Notes under the pieces: generated by a model | What the model saw: only the letters and a program-made list of their open reading frames with translations | Databases searched by the model: none | Told to the model about the DNA's origin: nothing | Origin: Trichoderma breve | Lineage: Eukaryota; Ascomycota; Sordariomycetes; Hypocreales; Hypocreaceae | NCBI RefSeq assembly: GCF_028502605.1 | Contig: NC_079234.1 | Location: forward strand, 2,356,001 to 2,420,000 | Direction: 5' to 3' | Length of the DNA stretch: 64,000 bases | In this document: positions 31,760 to 45,433 of the stretch, in pieces | Position numbering within the stretch: the stretch's first letter is position 1 | Layout: every line of letters begins with the position of its first letter | Translations under genes and position numbers: made by a program

Positions 31760-33559
31760 CTACACAATGTCGAGATACCGTGGCTCGCCTCCAAGTTCTC
31801 TCCACGTTCTGCTCTCTGAATAACACTCCCCAACAAGTCGAAACCGACTCGTCTCTTGCAGCTTAGAACCGCTGTCAACCTCTCGGAGTATGAACGGTAT
31901 CTTGGCTCCCGCACTTGCATAGACGTCGTCTCCAACACGAGTCTCCTCCGGACCCAGTCCCATAAACCCAGTGTCGGTAACGAAAAAGCGGCGCGAGTGA
32001 CAATGTTGCAAGACTCTCTGGACATAGATCCGATAGCTCGGCGGCAGATGAACCCCCGCTCGACGGAATGGGATATCTCGCAAAGGCAAAGCGCCGTTGT
32101 TGCCCGATGGGCTCCCATCCGCTCTTTTACGCAATGCGCGGCGAACGAGAGCTTCCCAGCTTGATCCCTGCTTGCCTTTTGCAGACTCTTTTTCCCCTTC
32201 CACAAATTGATGAATGGCCAAAGGGTAAGCAAAATCGGCAGCACATATGACGGCGTAGAAACCCTTAACGGTGTAAGAAGCCTCATCCGGGTCAGCATCT
32301 AATGATTGTGTAGGTCCCTTATCTAACAAGGCCTTCCATTCATCCAAGGGAATTGTGCCTTGACCGGCAAGGTATGTAGATCCCACTTTCATTACCTTGC
32401 CGCATGAATAGCCTGCCATGTGTAGCACTGGCTCTGGTGGTGATAAAGTTAACCGCATGGAGTATCCCGAGACATCGTTAGAAGCCCAAGCGCTGTCCGA
32501 TGGAATATCGTAATTCTTTCCAAGAATCGTTCGTTTGGGCTCGTTTCTCCAATCTGGCACCCAAGACGGCAGATCGTTGCAATCCGATCCGCCTTGTACG
32601 GCACACAACACCAACTCAAACCGCTCCTGCGTCATCAGAGCTGCTGCACAATCGGTGTAGACTTTAGCTACCGAGTCTTCATATTGCGGCGTGAGATTGA
32701 GCTCTTGGTCAAAAGCGTGCAGAAGCGGCAGCAAACCGTACACCTTATCGCGCGGATCCGTTGCCGCGCAGTATCTTGTTTCAATGAGAGCCTTTAGCAT
32801 CGTCTTTCCAGGCCTCGATTTGGTCAGAGATGCTCTTGAAGAGGTTACGACGAATGGGAGCCTCCCCAACCATTTCTGGCTCGCGTTCCATTGATGGAAG
32901 CTTTTTACTGCAGACCAAGGAAACACCTTGTCGCCGCAGTAGACTGTAGCTCTATGTGAGAGTGTGGCTTCTTGAATCACCCACACTCTGCTGAACCACG
33001 GCCGGTTGAAGAAACTTCGCAGGGCCAAAAGTAATGGTTCGGACTTGGGATAACTGAGCGATGTCGTTGTCTCTAGATTCGGATTATACACTTCAATGAT
33101 GAATTCGATTGCCAAATTACAATTGTCCTCAGATTCGCCGAGGTAGATGATGACTTCCGCTGCTCCAGAGTAAATCTGGGACATGAGAGTAACCTGATGG
33201 TTTCTTTCGGGGAAATTATGCTGGTCAATGCTCACTGCATCGATCCAAAGAATGCGTGGTCGATCAGCCAGTCGCAGGCGTCGTAGAGCGGAGAAACAGT
33301 TTGATGTGACCTGGAATTCCGTTGCGTCTCCAAATTCTGCCGTCTTGATATATATAGTTCGGCAGTCCAGAGGGTTACCCCAGGTATACGATAGAGCTTC
33401 ATAGTGGGGAGCTGAATCCAGGTCCGCCGTGATGAGCTCACAAATAATCGTGTCATTGCTACCAGGAAGCAACGACACTAGGCGAATGTGCCTTGAAGTT
33501 GGTAGCGAAGGCGCTGGATATTCCTGGCTAAGAGAGGCTCCATGGTGAGACAGGCCCAT
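31760..33559 (-). CDS. HET-domain (heterokaryon incompatibility) protein
   Basis: A single uninterrupted frame of 599 residues. The HET signature blocks are present in order: PHYEALSYTWG at residues 51–61, then RILWIDAVSIDQHNFPERNHQ, QIYSGAAEVIIYLGE and FSRVWVIQEATLSHRATVYCG. RDKVYGLLPL follows further on, and near the C-terminus is FFVTDTGFMGLGPEETRVGD, a motif common at the end of long HET proteins. HET domains act in non-self recognition and can trigger cell death on hyphal fusion; some are TIR-like NAD hydrolases (known for the family, not shown here). It lies upstream of the NACHT–WD40 gene on the same strand. Nothing in the sequence indicates damage. Confidence 0.95.
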   Translation of the reverse strand: MGLSHHGASLSQEYPAPSLPTSRHIRLVSLLPGSNDTIICELITADLDSAPHYEALSYTWGNPLDCRTIYIKTAEFGDATEFQVTSNCFSALRRLRLADRPRILWIDAVSIDQHNFPERNHQVTLMSQIYSGAAEVIIYLGESEDNCNLAIEFIIEVYNPNLETTTSLSYPKSEPLLLALRSFFNRPWFSRVWVIQEATLSHRATVYCGDKVFPWSAVKSFHQWNASQKWLGRLPFVVTSSRASLTKSRPGKTMLKALIETRYCAATDPRDKVYGLLPLLHAFDQELNLTPQYEDSVAKVYTDCAAALMTQERFELVLCAVQGGSDCNDLPSWVPDWRNEPKRTILGKNYDIPSDSAWASNDVSGYSMRLTLSPPEPVLHMAGYSCGKVMKVGSTYLAGQGTIPLDEWKALLDKGPTQSLDADPDEASYTVKGFYAVICAADFAYPLAIHQFVEGEKESAKGKQGSSWEALVRRALRKRADGSPSGNNGALPLRDIPFRRAGVHLPPSYRIYVQRVLQHCHSRRFFVTDTGFMGLGPEETRVGDDVYASAGAKIPFILREVDSGSKLQETSRFRLVGECYSESRTWRELGGEPRYLDIV

Positions 33560-34367
33560 GGTTGAGCAATATATTAGTTGGTAGCAGAGAGCAGGCTGAT
33601 CCTAATACAGACTCTTCAAAGTGAAGCAGTCTTCAAGGTACAAGAGCTTATCGTAAGTTAGATATATAGGTAGTTGTAATTTACGGTGTAGGATACAAAT
33701 TCGAATAGCATCATAAGACCTATTAGAGCCTGCAGGATCACAACTCGTTTAAATCCAAGGCTACGATTGAGCCTACATTAGGCTCCAAGGTTGCATTAGC
33801 TGCCTACATGTACCTATATATAGGTGCCTTGGCGGGAATTCATAGTGCTCTACAACCCTAGTAGAATAGCTAGGTTTGCAAATAATTAAGTCGGCTACAT
33901 CGTCGAGGTTTTCAAATTGACTCCCCACCGGCATTTGTCAAAGTGTAAGCAAAGCACGGCTCTCGCACAAGACAAATTATTGAGTGAGGCAATATTCCAC
34001 TCTATGTAACAAACTGAGACGGCATACCATTGTATAATTGAACATTCAGTTCATGCTCTTTAGGTACATATTCTTCACTCGAAACAGTTGGTAGACTCGA
34101 CACAGCTAGTTGAAACAAGGTGGACATAACCAAACCGTTGATTGACCAAACAGGCTCTTATGTCATATGCTCTTCTATTGGAGAAGATATTTCCTCGGGG
34201 CCATATATACTAAAAAAGACCATGAGAAAAGCCAGCACTAAACTATATACCCAACATTACGGGAATAAAATAACCATACTTCGTGAATAGGGGCTAATAA
34301 AACCACAAAAGACATGCTAAACAAAGAGAGAGAGAAAAAGGAAATCTATAGACCGATTCAACCAAAT
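33560..34367. other. Intergenic, right edge of the accessory island
   Basis: Promoter side of the HET gene and 3' side of the checkpoint kinase gene. AT-rich, with short TAGGTAG words near 33668. No gene, RNA or mobile-element sequence recognised. Confidence 0.5.
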
Positions 34368-37300
34368 TTACTTGCGATTCCTCACCAACGCCTCCACTCT
34401 GCCCATCGTAGCTTTAAGCCCTGCTCCCCTTTCGCAGTTGGCCATCAGCCACGCCTCCATGCGCTCACGGATGCTCCTCATCGACTTGAGCACAGGCATC
34501 CTGCCGCCATCCTCATAGGCGAGGAACGAAGCCGGATTTAGCAGCACCTCGAAGCAATCCGACCAAATGTCCGTCTGCCAGTACCGCTTAAAGTTCTCAC
34601 GAATCTTGTACTTTCGACCGCCTCGGCCGAAACCCCCTTGATCAGCGCGCACTGTCTCAATGTACTTTCCGAAAAGCAGACAGTGAATGACGCCCGCGAG
34701 CCCGTAATAGTCAATCTGCCACGTCCAAGGCCGTCCCTCTCGCATTTCGGGGCAATCCTGCGCTGTCGTCTTCCAATCGGCAATGAATTCCACGTCAGGG
34801 GTAAACGCCTTCATGTCGATGCCGCGCCCAAAGTCGATAAGAACGATGCCCCGTGAATCCCATCCGCCGCGTCCGTCGGCGTACCATTGACTGGAAAGAG
34901 CCTGGTCGGAGAAAACAGGTGATGACTTGGAATCGAGGCGGAGGAGGCAGTTGTCTGGCTTCAAGTCGCCATGAAGGACATTTTTTGAGTGAAGAGCTTC
35001 GACAGTGCGGAATAGTTCGATGGAAAAGAACATGGCAAGCTGCTCATCCATGGCGCCTGAAGGCTCTGCTCGAAAGAGGTTGATTACGTCTAGCAACGTG
35101 CCATGAGGATGGAATGGCAGGAAGAGGAAGGCTTCGTCTTGGTAGAGGTGCATTTCGTGAGCAAACGATAATGAAGCCGTGGCTCGATGCTGAGGGCCCA
35201 AACGAGAATGAGCAGTACGCATGATGTAAAACTCCCACGGCGTCGGAGGCGATTCCATTTTCAGGGCTTCTATTGCCGCTCGTCGGTTTACGGCGAATGT
35301 CCCTTTGCCCATCCTGGCTCCAACCTCGTGGCCGTCTTCCTCTCGATCCGGGTTCGAGTTTTCCACCAAGTACACCGGTGCAAAAGCGCCAGCGCCAAGT
35401 TCCCTCCTCACAGCATATCTAGTCTCACAGTCAATGAATTGGATGATCGCCGGCAGGTTTCCTGGTCCGGGTTTGTCTGGATTCGCTCTGCCTAACCTGA
35501 CAGCCTTGGCGTATCTTCGAATCTCTGCGCCACGCTCGTATTTCTGGTTGTGGTGATCGTAGAAGCCGGGATACATGGCCAGCGGAGGCTGTATGCTTGT
35601 CAAGATACTTCGTCGAACGTTGTCATCGATGGGGCTGCATTGGGCTTCTTTAACGATAGGGCCCTTGACAGGTACACCTCTATTGGGGCCACTCTTACTT
35701 GGTGCTCTAGCAGCCTTGGACCCTAGAGGTGTTCGACCATTGATGGACAGTCTCCCTTCTGGGAAATATTCTTTCAGAGAGCTGCTCTCGGATTCCGAGT
35801 CTGATGCCTCCTCGACTAGTGCCGCTCTACCGTCATGCTTACTAGGCGTCTTGAACTGGTATGCCCGGTCTATGGTGACATCCAACGATGGCTCGGTTCT
35901 CTCGGTGATGGGCGTCATGAAAGGTAGTCGATTGTTGGCCATCTCCGCCGGATCCCTATACGGGCGTGTTGGTGGCTCATAGTCTTCTGGTGGGACGGGA
36001 ATGAAGATGGTGCGCGTTCTAGGCTGCTCTGGCTCTTCATCCTCAAACTCGTCCTCCAGGCGTTGTGATATCTCATCTATATTGAAGAGAAGTTAGATTC
36101 TGGAACTCTCTTCGCAATCGCAATCCACCCTTTATTTATCGAAGCTCCTGATTTCTGATGTTTCATCGCCTTCTTGCTTACCTTCGTGTAGCTGCCTCGT
36201 AGCGCCAGTGCTCTCAGCATCACTTGCATAATCGGCATCAGTCATTTCATCATCATCATTGTCATCGTCATCGGAGGAGTCAGAGTCGGAGTCTTCATCG
36301 TCATCATCGTTTTCTTCCACAGGTGCGGATTTGAGCGGTGCGTTGAAAATGTCGTATATATCATCCGTGGCTGCTCTTGTGTGAAGAGTCATAGTGGGCT
36401 CCGCTACTTTCTTCTTCTTGAGCTTTGGTCCTGAAGGGGAGTCGAGTTTCGTTTTGACTAGTCACGCGTTAGGGGCTTATGAAAGGAATGACTGAGGGTT
36501 TGGAGACCTCATCACTTACTGATCTGCGTCTCATTGACCTCCATTGTCTTCTTTTTCCTGCCTGAACGAGATTCTCGGGGCTTCTCGTTTACTACGCCAT
36601 TCTCGTCCAAGTCCATTGGGTCTCCGTCAATAATCAGCTTGTCGGTTGTGTTTTGTGTCAAATTGTCCACCTCGCGCAGAGGCACCATGTGGCCTTGGCG
36701 GCTATAGTCAGTATCCCACAGGCGGTCGAGCCATCCTCGATGCGCAGCAATGACTTCCTCGAAGCTTAGTTCTGTACCGGGTTCCTCGGGGGTTGGGTAA
36801 ACGGCCGCGAGGTCAACAAAGATGCGCTCTCTCTTCCCTGTTTGCGGATGAGTCGTTACTTGATGCTTGGACGGGACAACAATGATATTTTGTATTTGAG
36901 CAAGGGACTGAATTACATAACACCACAAACAGAAATACATTAGTCCTATTCTCATCAACAGCTGAATACATCACGATCAAGGGGGGTTACATACCGGATC
37001 CCTGAATACCGCCAGCTTAGTCCCACCAGATCCAGGCTTCTTGCCACCTGCCCTGAGCGTCTCTCCAGACCATGGCTTTGGTTCCATCGCATTTTCCTTT
37101 TTTCGATCTGCCAGAGATCCAATGCTATCCCAGCCCTTGGATCCAGCATCTCTTGACGACATGGCAGGCTGTTGGGCATCCGCATCGGAGAAGATGGATA
37201 TTTTGGACTTTCCAGATCGGGATGAGCTGCCCCCAACACCGCTTGTTTGCCTTTGGGCCTGAGGGTCCACTGGCTGTGATGAAACGCCAAAGGGGTCTGT

Positions 37301-37990
37301 CTTACTGGCCAGAGCGGGACGGACGGTGGGCAAAGCTGGTGAAGATGGTCCCTCCAATGCGTCTGGCTGTCGAGCGAGCCTTGCCTCAAACTCCTTGAAC
37401 TTGCGCAACAGCCTCTGAGCTGGCCGGGCGTCTCGCTCAATCCCAAGCTTGTATACCTCCTCTGCTTGTGCCCACCGGCCTGCTCCTTCTAACCATGCGG
37501 CATACTCCTCGTAAAACAATGCGAGGCTCTCGCCAATTCCCTGTCGTGAGAGGAAAAGGAATGTCTCGCGCGGTGAGTCGGAAAACAGCTGTATGTAGTA
37601 CATCCATAGCTTGAGGTATCTGGGATCGTTCTTGTATTGAGATGAGGTGACAAACGTCTTCGTCGCGCGTTCGAGGATCGTGTGGAGTTGTGATTCGGCC
37701 GTCGCTTGTGCTGACGGATACGCGTCTATTACCCAGCGCACATATCTGTCAAACACATCTAAAGGATCGTCGGATTCGGAGATGTTTGCGATTTCCGCCT
37801 CATATTCTGCGCGGATGCAATCGTTGACATTTTTTGTGTCGGTCGGTGTCGGGGTGGAATATTTGTGTAGAGGAGATGGAGAGAAAAGACTGGCTAGCTT
37901 CTTCGCTGAGCGGCCTCCGGGCAGGGACTGAATGTTCTCCTTCTGATCTTCAATCATATCGAAGTCGGTGATATCCTCTGAGCCCGCCAT
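34368..37990 (-). CDS. BUB1: Spindle-checkpoint kinase combining MAD3-type N-terminus and BUB1 kinase
   Basis: Four exons (37990–36995, 36907–36520, 36457–36182, 36076–34368) close in frame to 1122 residues. The protein delays anaphase until chromosomes are attached. The N-terminal TPR-like Mad3/BUB1 homology region contains YVRWVIDAYPSAQATAES and YYIQLFSDSPRETFLFL. KEN boxes are at residues 17–19 (EDQKENIQ) and 298–300 (KKENAMEPKPW). A highly acidic stretch (ENDDDDEDSDSDSSDDDDND) follows, then EDYEPPT, a plausible GLEBS/Bub3-binding core. The kinase has ELGAGAFAPVYLVEN, EALKMESPPTPWEFYI (Lys), LHGDLKPDNCLL and LIDFGRGIDM, so it looks catalytically competent. Having both KEN boxes and a kinase marks an undivided MAD3/BUB1 form. 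Confidence 0.95.
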
Positions 37991-38714
37991 GTTGCCAGAC
38001 CGTGAATGACGGTTCTGTGGCTTTCGAGGCGATATAAACTATTACAGCCTCTGGTATTCGTTAGAACGAGGCACTCGATATGGAGCCGGATACGAAATGT
38101 AATACCAGATGCCAGCTGAGAGATGGTTTCGCCAATTGCAATATTTGATATTTTTTCTCCCAATGTTGATAAACTGACTACGTGATCTAGTTTAGTGTGT
38201 AGTGGCATGTGTTTTCGACCCCGCGTTGCTCTGGTGATTGTTTTTAGCACACTCATATGTACTTGGTACCCTGTACTAGACACCTTAGTACCTGCTTCTA
38301 TGTGGTCTACTAATAGTAAATGCGTGTTTTGAAATGCCCTTTTCGTCGCGATTTTAGTATCAGATACTTTGGCACTAACTGCTCCATTCAAACTCGCTGT
38401 AGAAAGTCATAATCGGAGCCTGCCGCCTTTTTGCAGGGAATTCGGAACATTAATAAGCTGTTCCATCGACTCTGAAATGGACCCTGGCAGACGAAACGGC
38501 GCGGGCCATCAAGGTATGTGCACTGAGAAGCTGGAGGAACATCTTTCACGAGCCTTCACAAACATGCCATGTTGGATTATTCATCATTCAATTCATTTTC
38601 TTCCGCCATATGGGCGTTTCTTTATAGTCATTATTTTATTTTATCCACCCATGGCAATCCATTCTTCGGGCAGTCTGTCTTTTTATATCATGTCCGTGGC
38701 CACCTTGTTGTCAT
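37991..38714. other. Intergenic between the checkpoint kinase and enolase genes
   Basis: Promoter of the checkpoint kinase (minus strand) and 3' untranslated region of enolase. Several short frames exist on both strands, none with a recognisable product. Confidence 0.5.
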
Positions 38715-41036
<2,322 letters not shown>

Positions 41037-41447
41037 ATGGATGTGTCACATCATTATGATGCCGATGTCGCCTCTGCGGTATTTCGCAACCTGCAAGACC
41101 AGCACCAATGGGCCTCGTTGGAAATCCAGGGTCTCCCAGGGCTGCCACGACCAATGATCAAAGGCCTTCCACCACGCCTGCTATATCTCCACCCAGACGA
41201 CCAGATAGCAGCCCTTGCATATGAAAAGTCAACAGGCACAAGGGCGCAACACGACGCTGAGATTGAATGGGTGTTGCCCGTCCATCTCGCCGAGAAATGG
41301 ACGCTCTCCAACTTTGCCGCCGTCATGGACGCTCTTCCAGATGCTCGCAAGGGGGCCAAGCGGATTGTGCTGGCTGCCTTGCATAATGACTCTACTGTGG
41401 TCTATTACATTGTACAAGAGGGAATGATCAAGCCTCGTCAAAACTAG
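41037..41447 (+). CDS. SEN15: tRNA-splicing endonuclease subunit Sen15
   Basis: One exon of 136 residues. Sen15 is a structural subunit of the heterotetrameric tRNA-splicing endonuclease that excises introns from nuclear pre-tRNAs. The fold markers visible are the family's C-terminal half: EWVLPVHLAEKWTLSNFAAV, LAALHNDSTVVYYIVQEGMI and the preceding RLLYLHPDDQ. The length fits fungal Sen15 (about 130–170 residues). It has no catalytic triad, as expected for this subunit. It shares a promoter region with enolase and ends tail to tail with PNO1. Confidence 0.88.
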   Translation: MDVSHHYDADVASAVFRNLQDQHQWASLEIQGLPGLPRPMIKGLPPRLLYLHPDDQIAALAYEKSTGTRAQHDAEIEWVLPVHLAEKWTLSNFAAVMDALPDARKGAKRIVLAALHNDSTVVYYIVQEGMIKPRQN

Positions 41448-41873
41448 AAACCTCCGAAGCAGAGTTGGTGGTCACTTTTTTGTGCTTGTGACAGCAGCTT
41501 CCGAAGCAGGAGTATTTCTATCGGGCCGTTTGGCGTCACGGAGTTGGCCGTCTAGCACGGAGTACGATACTACAAGATTTTTTCGGACCATGATACCCCT
41601 TACTGATAGTTGGTTTAAAAAAAAAAGCTTTTCTTTTTCAAATTCGCTTGCCACTTGTTGAGGCGCGTGAATTACATACAGTCTATCCCCCCCTTCTTGG
41701 GCTGCATCATTCAGCAAATCCATCATGCTGGGGTGAAATGCCATTTCAAAAAAGTTATGCAGAAAAACAATTCCGACATATATAGACCACCAAATCCGCC
41801 AAAAAAAGACATGAATCATGATTATTCCCCCAACCGAACGCCAAGAGTACCGCAGATGCTTTGTCCGACCAAC
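41448..41873. other. Shared 3' region of SEN15 and PNO1
   Basis: A convergent spacer of 426 bp with an A-run (AAAAAAAAAAGC near 41620) and T-rich words. No gene; the frames on both strands are untranslated-region shadows. Confidence 0.5.
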
Positions 41874-42765
41874 TTAGAAACGCTCCTTCATTCTGGCAGC
41901 AACAGTTCTCAGGTTGCCGTAAACCTTGCCGGGGGGCTTTCCGAGAATCAAGCTGACAACGGATTCACGAGCCATGTGAATGTTCTTGAAACCTCCCAGG
42001 ATGTGAATCTTTGAATCAGCTAGCACAATTCTTGTCCGGCTGGCGTTCTCAATGGCAAATTTCGTCTTTCCCTGGTGGCCAGCAATTCGGCCGATGGCAC
42101 GGCTCTGGCTGTCTCCATGAACCGTCTTCACATCCTTGATTTCAAAGGTCTCGATATAAAGGTCGTCCAGTCGCAAGAGAGCAATGGCATCATCGACGTC
42201 GAATCCAAGAGTAAAGGCCTTGACAAAGTCCTCGCCCTTCTGCAGCGCACCAGAATCCGTGGTGGATTTGGAAGTCCTCAGCTCGACTGATTTCCGCGCA
42301 ATGTTCATACGGCACTGTAGTTTCAGGTGCTCCACAATGGGAGGATAGATAGAAGGCCATGCCTGTTTTAATGGTGTCATCCGGTGTGGTGGGATGGGGA
42401 TTTTTCGTGTTTCGACTCTCATCATGGGGTCCTAAGTAGGTATCAGCAAACTGGCCCATTGAAGGCTCAAAGGAAGTAATGTCGGCATACGATATCTTTG
42501 GATGGCGCAAAGCGAGGTCGTCCCTCTTCGTCAATAGCCATGCTATTCTCTGCGTCCACAGCTTCGGGTACCATGACCTCGGCTTCGGCCGATGCGGCGT
42601 CTGCTGCGTCTAGGAGGAACTCCTGATCATTGTCTATGCACGAGTAAGCCTTGAGAGTCCTGCCTGAGAAATATTCACACAACATTTCTTACCCTGTGCT
42701 GGTGATGGCACATCTGCGACAAGCGGGGTGCTTTCCGCCTTCTTGAGGGCCGTGGGTGCCGGCAT
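41874..42765 (-). CDS. PNO1: Pno1/Dim2, KH-domain 40S ribosome assembly factor
   Basis: Three exons (42765–42693, 42633–42491, 42431–41874) close in frame to 257 residues. Pno1 binds the 3' end of 18S pre-rRNA and works with the nuclease Nob1 in small-subunit maturation. The N-terminal third is acidic (QEFLLDAADAASAEAEV) and ends in RFAPSKDIDPMMRVETRKIP. The remainder is the double KH-like module: FVKAFTLGFDVDDAIALLRL, ETFEIKDVKTVHGDSQSRAIG, RIAGHQGKTKFAIENASRTR, HILGGFKNIHMARESV, and the C-terminal GKVYGNLRTVAARMKERF typical of the family. It is transcribed divergently from the MDM31-like gene, 441 bp away. Confidence 0.94.
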
Positions 42766-43206
42766 GATGCTGGGGAGAGAGACGGGCTTTTTTTTATTCG
42801 TTCGGATCCTTGATAAGTCTGATCAAGTAGTTGATGAATGAGAGCAACAGGTGAACGGTATCGTTGAATGTATTTGCCGTTCGTTTCGTCGCAAACTCGT
42901 TGAAGAAAAAAAAAGCTGCGGCGCTGGGTTCGCATAGGCAAGCCACAGGCCGTTTCGACCTGGCGATCAAAAAATTTGTGGATGGGCTATCGCAGCTTAT
43001 CGATTGGCTGAGCGCCGCCCACAATGCACAACGTGAGTGGCGCGTCATGCAATTACTTTTGCTTCGCCGCCTGCTTTTTGTACAACTACCGAGCGTCTAG
43101 GGAAATCTTGTATTCCCAAGCTTCAACCTCAAATCCAAGGGCATCGTTCATACCGTCTTCTTTTGGCGCACCGCCTCCAGATTGCTGGTCGCCATGAACC
43201 TTAAGA
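42766..43206. promoter_or_regulatory. Bidirectional promoter of PNO1 and the MDM31-like gene
   Basis: 441 bp between divergent start codons. Contains the AAAAAAAAAGCTGC run at 42905–42918 and, at its right end, a 6-codon upstream open frame (43194–43214) that overlaps the MDM31 start. Confidence 0.55.
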
Positions 43207-43214
43207 ATGTCTAA
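43194..43214 (+). promoter_or_regulatory. Overlapping 6-codon upstream open reading frame
   Basis: ATG AAC CTT AAG AAT GTC TAA begins 13 nt before the MDM31 start and ends 5 nt inside the coding region, in another frame. Its ATG has G at −3. The main ATG at 43207 has A at −3. If translated it would reduce initiation at the main start. Confidence 0.5.
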
Positions 43215-45433
43215 GGGCATCTCATCATGGCTGATTGTCCGCCGTCAGCTAACATGCCGCTTTCAAACCCCTCCAACATGGCGAACTCCACATGCTGCTT
43301 CATTGTCGAATCGATCAGCAGCTCTTTCGGCGTTTCACACGCAAGTCGTAAAGCCTCAGAATGCAAAGGCAGGGCCAAGTTCAACTCTGGTGCATCAGAA
43401 GCATGGCTGCCGTTCGCCAACATCAATCGGGCTGGGCAGTCAGCTGCTGCCTCACCATGGTAGCCATCGATGCTTCACTCCTTTGAACATTCTGGAAAGG
43501 CATCGAGCATCCCTCAATGCCCCCCAAAATGCTGCGCGGTGGTTACTTCAAAGTGACCAGTATAGCAGCGATAGCGCAAACAGAAAAAAAGATGTTCAGG
43601 GGAGTGGCACAGGCCAACCGGATGGCCACAAGCCAGCCGCAGGTCTCGATCAAAGCCCAGGAGCTGCACCCAAGAAACCTCTCGAGCAACCTGGAACCGA
43701 GGCAAAGGACCATGAGCAGGAATCTATAGCGGCATCCATGTCTAAATACCTGAATCTACCAATGATGCCTCACCGTCCGACGAAAGAAGAGCTGTTAGCG
43801 GCCGCGAATGGATTTTGGGAGAGGTTCAAGGTCAGGTTCAAATGGATTTCCATTCGAAGTATGAGGCCTTGGAATATTGATGAATGGGGTGCTTTTGTTT
43901 CTTGGTTTATGCTGGGCCATATCGTCTGGATCTTGGTGGGCACCACGACGTTCTTCTCCATCCTCATCTTCTCGATCAATACTGTCTTTGCTCAGGGTAC
44001 GTCGATGATTGTGCTCTCATTATATCGAAGTTATCGCCGACAAAGCTGACATATCTTCAGAAACGCTCGCGCAGTGGATTGGAGATTACCTGACTCAATC
44101 TGCTGGTGTTACGGTTGTCTTCGAATCAGCCATAGTGCCCAAGTGGAAGAATGGCGTTATCGCATTTCGCAATGTGTTTATTTCAAGACGGCCCGGGCAG
44201 ATCGAATCATCCGTCAGCAAGGGATCATCTGATGCTGCTGCTGTTGCTGCCGCAGGGCGCCAGGTTCAGCATAACGGCACTGTTACCGAAGACGATGGCA
44301 ACTATACGCAATTCGACGTAACGATCGCAAACGTTAATGTCACACTTTCATTCCTCAACTGGTGGAATGGTAGGGGACTTCTCAAAGATGTGGAAGTAAA
44401 TGGTGTTAGAGGAATTGTCGACCGCACTTCTGTCCGTTGGCCACTGCAACAAATCGATCCATTTTCTTACCGCCACAAACACCAACCAGGCGATTTTGAG
44501 ATTGAATCTTTCAAATTGGAAGATCTCCTGCTCACCATTCGCCAACCTGACGGCTTCCGCCCTTTCTCAGTGAGCATATACTCCTGCGAACTCCCTCGAT
44601 TGAGGAAACAATGGCTCTTTTATGATTTCCTATCCGCCAGCCATATGTCTGGGTCATTTGATGGCTCCCTCTTCACGATCCACCCGCGACAAGTTCACGG
44701 TACGGTCTCAAGTCGATACCAGGGAGTCATGATGGGGCTAGAGGAATCCAAATCGTGGAAAAAATTCAACCGCCTACGAATTGATGGTTTGAAGATTGAC
44801 CACCTGAACCGTGGAGTGGAGGGCCCCTTTGGCTGGATATATGAGGGAAACGTCGACATTGTTGCTGATGTCATGTTTCCTGAGGATATGGACGACAGTA
44901 TTACCAAGGTCGTAACGGATTTCTATGACCAGCTGGAGGGCACAGTTATTGCGAATCGTTATCGCTTTCTGCCTCGAGCCCCTACACCCGAGAAATTCTC
45001 AGAGAGCGAGCGCGCAACAAGCGAGAAGAAGGCACAGAAGCAAGCCAACGAGTCTGAGGAAGATAGACGCCTTGTCATCATGGATTTGCGTATTCACCTC
45101 AATGACGTCAAGGCTGCCGTGCCTTTATTCACACCCGATCTATCATATGTCAACCAGGCTCTTGTTCGCCCCATTGTGGCCTATATCAACGCTAAGAAGA
45201 CGTACATTCCCATCTCTAGCCGCATCATCAAGCCGCTAGGCGACTTTGACGGAAGCTGGACAGTCTTTGATTGCGGGCTCTTGGATGATGCATCTGCCGA
45301 GACGTATGAGGCTTTTGCGAAAGATGTCGAAGATCAGCAAAGCCGCGTCAGGCGCTTCCGAAAGGTTGGATTCTGGACTTTGTCACTGGCCATTCATGCT
45401 CTATTCATGGGTATGGCTGGAAATGTGGTCTAA
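43207..45433 (+). CDS. MDM31: Mdm31/Mdm32-family mitochondrial inner-membrane protein
   Basis: Two exons (43207–43996, 44061–45433) close in frame to 720 residues. The family sits in the mitochondrial inner membrane and is needed for normal organelle shape, nucleoid maintenance and lipid homeostasis. The N-terminus is Arg/Ser/Thr-rich without acids (SSWLIVRRQLTCRFQTPPT), a mitochondrial presequence. A hydrophobic segment at about residues 228–262 includes WFMLGHIVWILVGTTTFFSI. The large soluble part carries VFESAIVPKWKNGVIAF, NVTLSFLNWWNGRGLLKDVEV, GVRGIVDR and FNRLRIDGLKIDHLNRG. A second hydrophobic segment closes the protein (FWTLSLAIHALFMGMAG). I cannot separate Mdm31 from Mdm32 by eye. 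Confidence 0.9.

Noticed and set aside
7813..33559. Transposon or secondary-metabolite cluster as the explanation of the island
   Set aside because: I saw no transposase, reverse transcriptase, terminal repeats, or polyketide/peptide synthetase motifs in any frame.
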